Positions 60,941-64,000 of a stretch of 64,000 nucleotides of DNA are shown piece by piece. The translations under genes and the position numbers were made by a program. The notes below the pieces were generated by a model, which saw only the letters and a program-made list of their open reading frames with translations, did not search any database and was not told where the DNA came from. The DNA is from an uncultured Christensenella sp. (lineage in GTDB: Bacteria; Bacillota; Clostridia; Christensenellales; Borkfalkiaceae): positions 23,271 to 87,270 of the forward strand of contig CAJTPB010000008.1 in NCBI GenBank assembly GCA_910578065.1, read 5' to 3'. Numbering within the stretch: the first letter of the stretch is position 1; every line of letters starts with the position of its first letter.

Positions 60941-62372
60941 GGGTCAACCTCCGTTTGTTTTTGCTTTTCAGCGTTTTCGGGCGTTTTTCCAGAGAGAGCA
61001 AATCGAACTTGATCAGCGAATCGCGCAGATCTCTCCGCACGAAAGGCGCAAAGGGGGAAAGCACGGGAACGCCGAAATTATCCGTTGTGGCAAGGTAAAA
61101 CAGGATAAACGCCGTAAGCAGAATAATGCCGTACGTGCCCACGCTGCCCGCAACAAGAAGCATGGCAAGCCGAATTACCGAAGTAATTTCGATCAGGTTG
61201 GGCACGGCGTACAAGCCGATTCCGCTGAACGCGATAATGATAATGGCGGGGGTGGAAACAAATCCCGCGTTTACCGCTGTTTCCCCCAAAACGAGCGCGC
61301 CCACAACGGAAAGCGCCATGCCCACGTATTTCGGCATTCGAATGCTCGCTTCGTTTAAAACTTCCAGCACAAGCAGTACGAGCAGCATTTCCAACGAGGG
61401 GGAAAAGGGAATGTTTTGAATGCTTCCCGCTATCGTCAGCAGCAGTTTTATGGGGAAGAATTGCAGTTTAAACAGCTGCGCTGCAATGTAGAACGCGGGC
61501 ATATATATGGCTACGAACAGTGCGAACGCCCGCAAAAGGCGGGTAAACGTGGCGCGGTAGGTGGGCACGAAATAATCTTCGCTTGACTGAAAATCTTCGA
61601 TCAGCAGATAGGGCAGCGTAAGGGCGATGGGCGAACCGTCTACCAAAATGCCCACCCTGCCTTCTGCCATCTTCGCGCAGAAGATATCCGGCTTTTCCGT
61701 CGTGCCCACTTGCTTTAATAAAGAGCGCGGTTTTTCCGCAAGAAAATGCGGCAGGTAAGAAGAATCGGGAATGATATCGATGTCGATGCGTTGCAGTTTT
61801 TCTTTGATCTGCGCAACCGTTTTTTCGGGCGCGGTTCCTTTGATATAGCACACCGTTACCACCGTTTTCGATCGCCGCCCCACCGTTACGGTATCCAACT
61901 GCAATTCGGGTGTTTTCAGCCGTTTGCGCACGAGCGAGGTGTTTATTTTGATGTCTTCGATAAAGCCTTCGCGCGGACCTTTCACGGCAATATCCGTAGG
62001 CGGTTCGGCGATCGCGCGCGGAAATACTTTTTTTACTCCCGTTACGATCGCTTCGTTCATGCCTTCCCACAGCAATACGGGATTGCCGGTTAATACCTCT
62101 TGCGCAAGTTTGTTAAAGTCCGTTTCCGTTTTCAGTTCGGGTGAAGTCAGCCGTTTTTTTACCTCTTCCGTCTGCGGCTTGCCCGCGTAATGCAAAAGGG
62201 GACGAACGACCTGTTCGCCCAAAAGTTCTTTATCGGTTATGGCGTCCGCATATACGACGGTAAATTCGATTCCCCCGTCTGCGCGGAAGGGAAAGGTAAG
62301 AATATCTTCGGCTGAAAGAATTTCTTTTAACGCCTTTTCGTCCGCATTCAGATTTCCGCTGATTCGATTCAT
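60933..62372 (-). CDS. GerAA-like spore germination protein
   Basis: The start is ATG 62372, giving 479 residues; a longer frame to 62684 lacks a start signal. The N-terminal soluble domain (1-240) carries the GerAA pattern (VKGPREGFIEDIKINTSLVRKRLKTPEL), followed by five or six membrane helices with AEGRVGILVDGSPIALTLPYL and IQNIPFSPSLEMLLVLLVLEVLNEASIRMPK, strong family signatures. The subunit, with GerAB and GerAC, forms the germinant receptor in the spore's inner membrane. No Shine-Dalgarno precedes the ATG; a SigG-like promoter lies immediately upstream. Confidence 0.93.
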   Translation of the reverse strand: MNRISGNLNADEKALKEILSAEDILTFPFRADGGIEFTVVYADAITDKELLGEQVVRPLLHYAGKPQTEEVKKRLTSPELKTETDFNKLAQEVLTGNPVLLWEGMNEAIVTGVKKVFPRAIAEPPTDIAVKGPREGFIEDIKINTSLVRKRLKTPELQLDTVTVGRRSKTVVTVCYIKGTAPEKTVAQIKEKLQRIDIDIIPDSSYLPHFLAEKPRSLLKQVGTTEKPDIFCAKMAEGRVGILVDGSPIALTLPYLLIEDFQSSEDYFVPTYRATFTRLLRAFALFVAIYMPAFYIAAQLFKLQFFPIKLLLTIAGSIQNIPFSPSLEMLLVLLVLEVLNEASIRMPKYVGMALSVVGALVLGETAVNAGFVSTPAIIIIAFSGIGLYAVPNLIEITSVIRLAMLLVAGSVGTYGIILLTAFILFYLATTDNFGVPVLSPFAPFVRRDLRDSLIKFDLLSLEKRPKTLKSKNKRRLTHE

Positions 62373-62377
62373 AAAAC

Positions 62378-62406
62378 AAGTATGAAACAGCGGGCAAAAA
62401 ATATAC
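62378..62406 (-). promoter_or_regulatory. SigG/SigF-type promoter of the gerA-like operon
   Basis: Minus strand GTATA (62402-62406), 17 bases, CATACTT (62378-62384). This fits the forespore consensus gHATR-N17-CATWHTA in all but the last base. Transcription would start close to the ATG at 62372, giving a leaderless or nearly leaderless mRNA. gerA operons are SigG-dependent in Bacillus. Confidence 0.7.
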
Positions 62407-62474
62407 CGTGATAGCGCTTTTCCGCAAGATTTGTAAAAAGAAGCAAATATTTCGCCGCGATTCCCCCTAACGTG

Positions 62475-62503
62475 TTGACTAAAACCGTTTATTTGGGTAT
62501 AAT
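62475..62503 (+). promoter_or_regulatory. Promoter of the Wzz-like gene
   Basis: TTGACT (62475-62480), 17 bases, TATAAT (62498-62503). It diverges from the gerA operon. Confidence 0.8.
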
Positions 62504-62532
62504 AATTCGTGAAATCATACGCGAGGTTGATT

Positions 62533-63807
62533 ATGCAGGAATACGAAAGGGAAGAAGAGGGCATTACGCTGGGCGAATTGTTCCGCGTAATATTCAAACG
62601 GGTTTGGGTCGTCGTTGGCGTAACGCTTGCAATTACCGCGATCGCCGTTTTGATCGTCGCGCTTTTGAGCAACACGAGCCGCAAAGAATATCGGCTGGAA
62701 TATACGATAGAATTTCCGGGGCACGAAAATTCGCGCTATCCCGACGGAATGGCGTTCCACTATCAAAATTTAATTTCGCTTGCAACGCTGAACGCGGTAA
62801 AGGCTTCGGACGAAGCGTTCGCTTCCGTCGATACGGCGAAGATGTCCGAAAGCAACGATATTACCATCGTTGCGGAAACTTCCGAAGTTTCGGGCGTCAG
62901 AAAATCCATGGGCAACTATTCGTTTACGGTAAAGGCTTCGTACTTTCCTTCGGCGGAAGTCGCAACTTCCTTTTTGCGCAAGCTGGCGGCGGTGCCCGTA
63001 GATTATATTCAAACGGTGTTGAAAAACGCCAATTACGATTTTAATTTAAACGCTTACGACAGCGTTTCTACCTACGAAGCGAAGATCGATTACCTTTCCG
63101 CGCAGTGCGAATATCTGCAAGATAAGTATTCGGAACTTATGGTAAAATACGGCGAATCGTATCGGTTCGAAGGGCGTTCGATTTCCGATTACGCTTCCGC
63201 GGCGGCGCTGCAATTCAGCAAAACGGCGGAACAAACGCTGCGCACCGATTTGGAATTAAACGGATACGTGTACGATAAAGACGTGTATAAATCGACGGCG
63301 GATTTACAGATTCGTGCGTTGCAGAAAGAAAAGGAAGAAAACGTTAAGATTATCGCCGCGCTGCGCGAAGAATGCGAGCAAACCGCAAACCTTTCGCAGA
63401 CGGAGGCGTTAAGTAAAGAAATCGTTGCGCTTACGACGCGCAATATTAAAATCGAAACGGAATTGGAAACGATCAATACAACGCTTGCCAATTTGGAATC
63501 GCAAGACAACACGCCGTTCGATCGCCGTTTGACCGCTTACTACAACAATTTGAAAACGGCTACGGAAACGCTGCACAGCGTGATCTCGTTTGTTTATAAC
63601 GAAGAATCGGAAGTTACGTTCGATACGAGCAAGGTCGTCGTACAGGGCGGCACAAGTTTGATCCTTGCGGGCGTCGGCGGGCTGTTCGGCGGATTTATCG
63701 TGGCATGCGCGATTGTCTGCATCATCGATCTGCCCAAATACTTTAAGGCGAAAAAGGGCGCGCGGCAGACGCCCGAACAAGAACAATCGCCCGAGCAAGC
63801 GGAATAA
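62533..63807 (+). CDS. Wzz/YveK-like polysaccharide chain-length regulator
   Basis: 424 residues from ATG 62533 with GAGG upstream. Cytoplasmic N-terminus, first membrane helix at about 25-45 (VWVVVGVTLAITAIAVLIVALL), a large outer domain with helices and coiled coil (residues 180-330: ISDYASAAALQFSKTAEQTLR...), then a second helix near the end (SLILAGVGGLFGGFIVACAIVCIIDLP) and an Arg/Glu-rich tail. This is the topology of Wzz/CapA chain-length co-polymerases for exopolysaccharide. No tyrosine kinase or glycosyltransferase is visible in the window, so the linked polysaccharide locus may lie further right. Confidence 0.75.
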   Translation: MQEYEREEEGITLGELFRVIFKRVWVVVGVTLAITAIAVLIVALLSNTSRKEYRLEYTIEFPGHENSRYPDGMAFHYQNLISLATLNAVKASDEAFASVDTAKMSESNDITIVAETSEVSGVRKSMGNYSFTVKASYFPSAEVATSFLRKLAAVPVDYIQTVLKNANYDFNLNAYDSVSTYEAKIDYLSAQCEYLQDKYSELMVKYGESYRFEGRSISDYASAAALQFSKTAEQTLRTDLELNGYVYDKDVYKSTADLQIRALQKEKEENVKIIAALREECEQTANLSQTEALSKEIVALTTRNIKIETELETINTTLANLESQDNTPFDRRLTAYYNNLKTATETLHSVISFVYNEESEVTFDTSKVVVQGGTSLILAGVGGLFGGFIVACAIVCIIDLPKYFKAKKGARQTPEQEQSPEQAE

Positions 63808-63824
63808 TTTTATCAACGTTTTGA

Positions 63825-63855
63825 CCCGACGGAATTTTTCGTCGGGTTGTTTTTG
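63825..63855 (+). terminator. Terminator after the Wzz-like gene
   Basis: CCCGACG (63825-63831) with CGTCGGG (63840-63846), then TTGTTTTTG. Confidence 0.85.
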
Positions 63856-63865
63856 TATAAAGAAT

Positions 63866-63886
63866 ACCACGCGATAGTCGCGTGGT
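63866..63886. other. Perfect 9-bp inverted repeat
   Basis: ACCACGCGA (63866-63874) and TCGCGTGGT (63878-63886) form a hairpin with a three-base loop. Could be an operator or an element end. Confidence 0.5.
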
Positions 63887-63923
63887 TCAAAATAGTCTTA
63901 GCCGATAAGTCTTGATAATAAAA

Positions 63924-63981
63924 CTCCGATTGTGTACAATTAAGTAAGACCTGCCAGTCTGAAAAAATAACACAATCGGAG
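63924..63981 (+). promoter_or_regulatory. Inverted repeat that sequesters the ribosome site
   Basis: CTCCGATTGTGT (63924-63935) and ACACAATCGGAG (63970-63981) are perfect 12-bp complements. The Shine-Dalgarno CGGAGG (63977-63982) of the ORF at 63991 lies in the right arm, so the RNA would hide it. Insertion sequences of the IS200/IS605 kind limit transposase synthesis in this way. Confidence 0.65.
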
Positions 63982-63990
63982 GATATTAAA

Positions 63991-64000
63991 ATGCCAGAGC
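63991..64000 (+). CDS. Start of a gene cut by the window end
   Basis: ATG 63991 encodes MPE before the window ends. GGAGG lies nine bases upstream. The hairpin suggests a transposase, but three codons cannot show it. Confidence 0.4.

Overview
This window is bacterial chromosome from an endospore-forming member of the Clostridia. The evidence is a spore-germination operon (gerAA-gerAB-gerAC-like), a spoIVFA/spoIVFB-like pair, Gram-positive lipoproteins, strong Shine-Dalgarno sites and TTGACA/TATAAT promoters. Gene style (many Ig-like and InlB-repeat lipoproteins, moderate GC) suggests an uncultured gut Clostridia of the Christensenellales/Borkfalkia kind; that placement is inference only.

Left end (1-12.2 kb) is AT-rich accessory DNA. 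Bases 1-8390 are the end of an integrated element. It closes with a 55-bp 3' fragment of tRNA-Leu(UAA), the expected scar of integration into a tRNA gene. Inside lies a four-gene cassette between two near-identical terminators: a DUF234-type ATPase/nuclease, a 1522-residue NO VEIN/sacsin-like protein (Hsp90-type ATPase plus DUF3883), a small zinc-ribbon protein and an HNH-like zinc protein. This is a candidate undescribed defence system. Beyond the tRNA fragment is a second module: an AbiEi-like regulator, a short HTH remnant and a 897-residue SF1 helicase.

From 12.25 kb the sequence is host-like. It holds a GH43 arabinanase-like lipoprotein whose promoter spacer contains nine consecutive Gs, a SecB-like chaperone, MATE and ArsB-type transporters, a CmpB-like membrane protein, a structured RNA leader before a membrane/coiled-coil protein, ppdK, two surface proteins with InlB-type repeats (one with an HEYAH zinc site), cysK, a P-type ATPase, serS, a DnaQ-BRCT exonuclease, an RsmF-type methyltransferase, pnuC behind an attenuator, a GNAT protein, a 1160-residue lipoprotein, split TauE, a HAD phosphatase, Ppx-HD, maf-mreB, tcdA plus cysteine desulfurase, spoIVFA/B, RNase G, several unknowns, the gerA operon and a Wzz-like protein. 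The last bases start another gene behind a hairpin that hides its Shine-Dalgarno.

Three patterns cut across the genes. First, several intergenic gaps hold decayed tandem repeats of about 65-115 bp, unrelated between loci, and at several loci the unit resembles the 3' end of the adjacent gene. Second, at least four genes have a promoter placed so that transcription should start at the ATG, and they lack a Shine-Dalgarno. Third, sporulation genes carry matches to sporulation sigma-factor sites.
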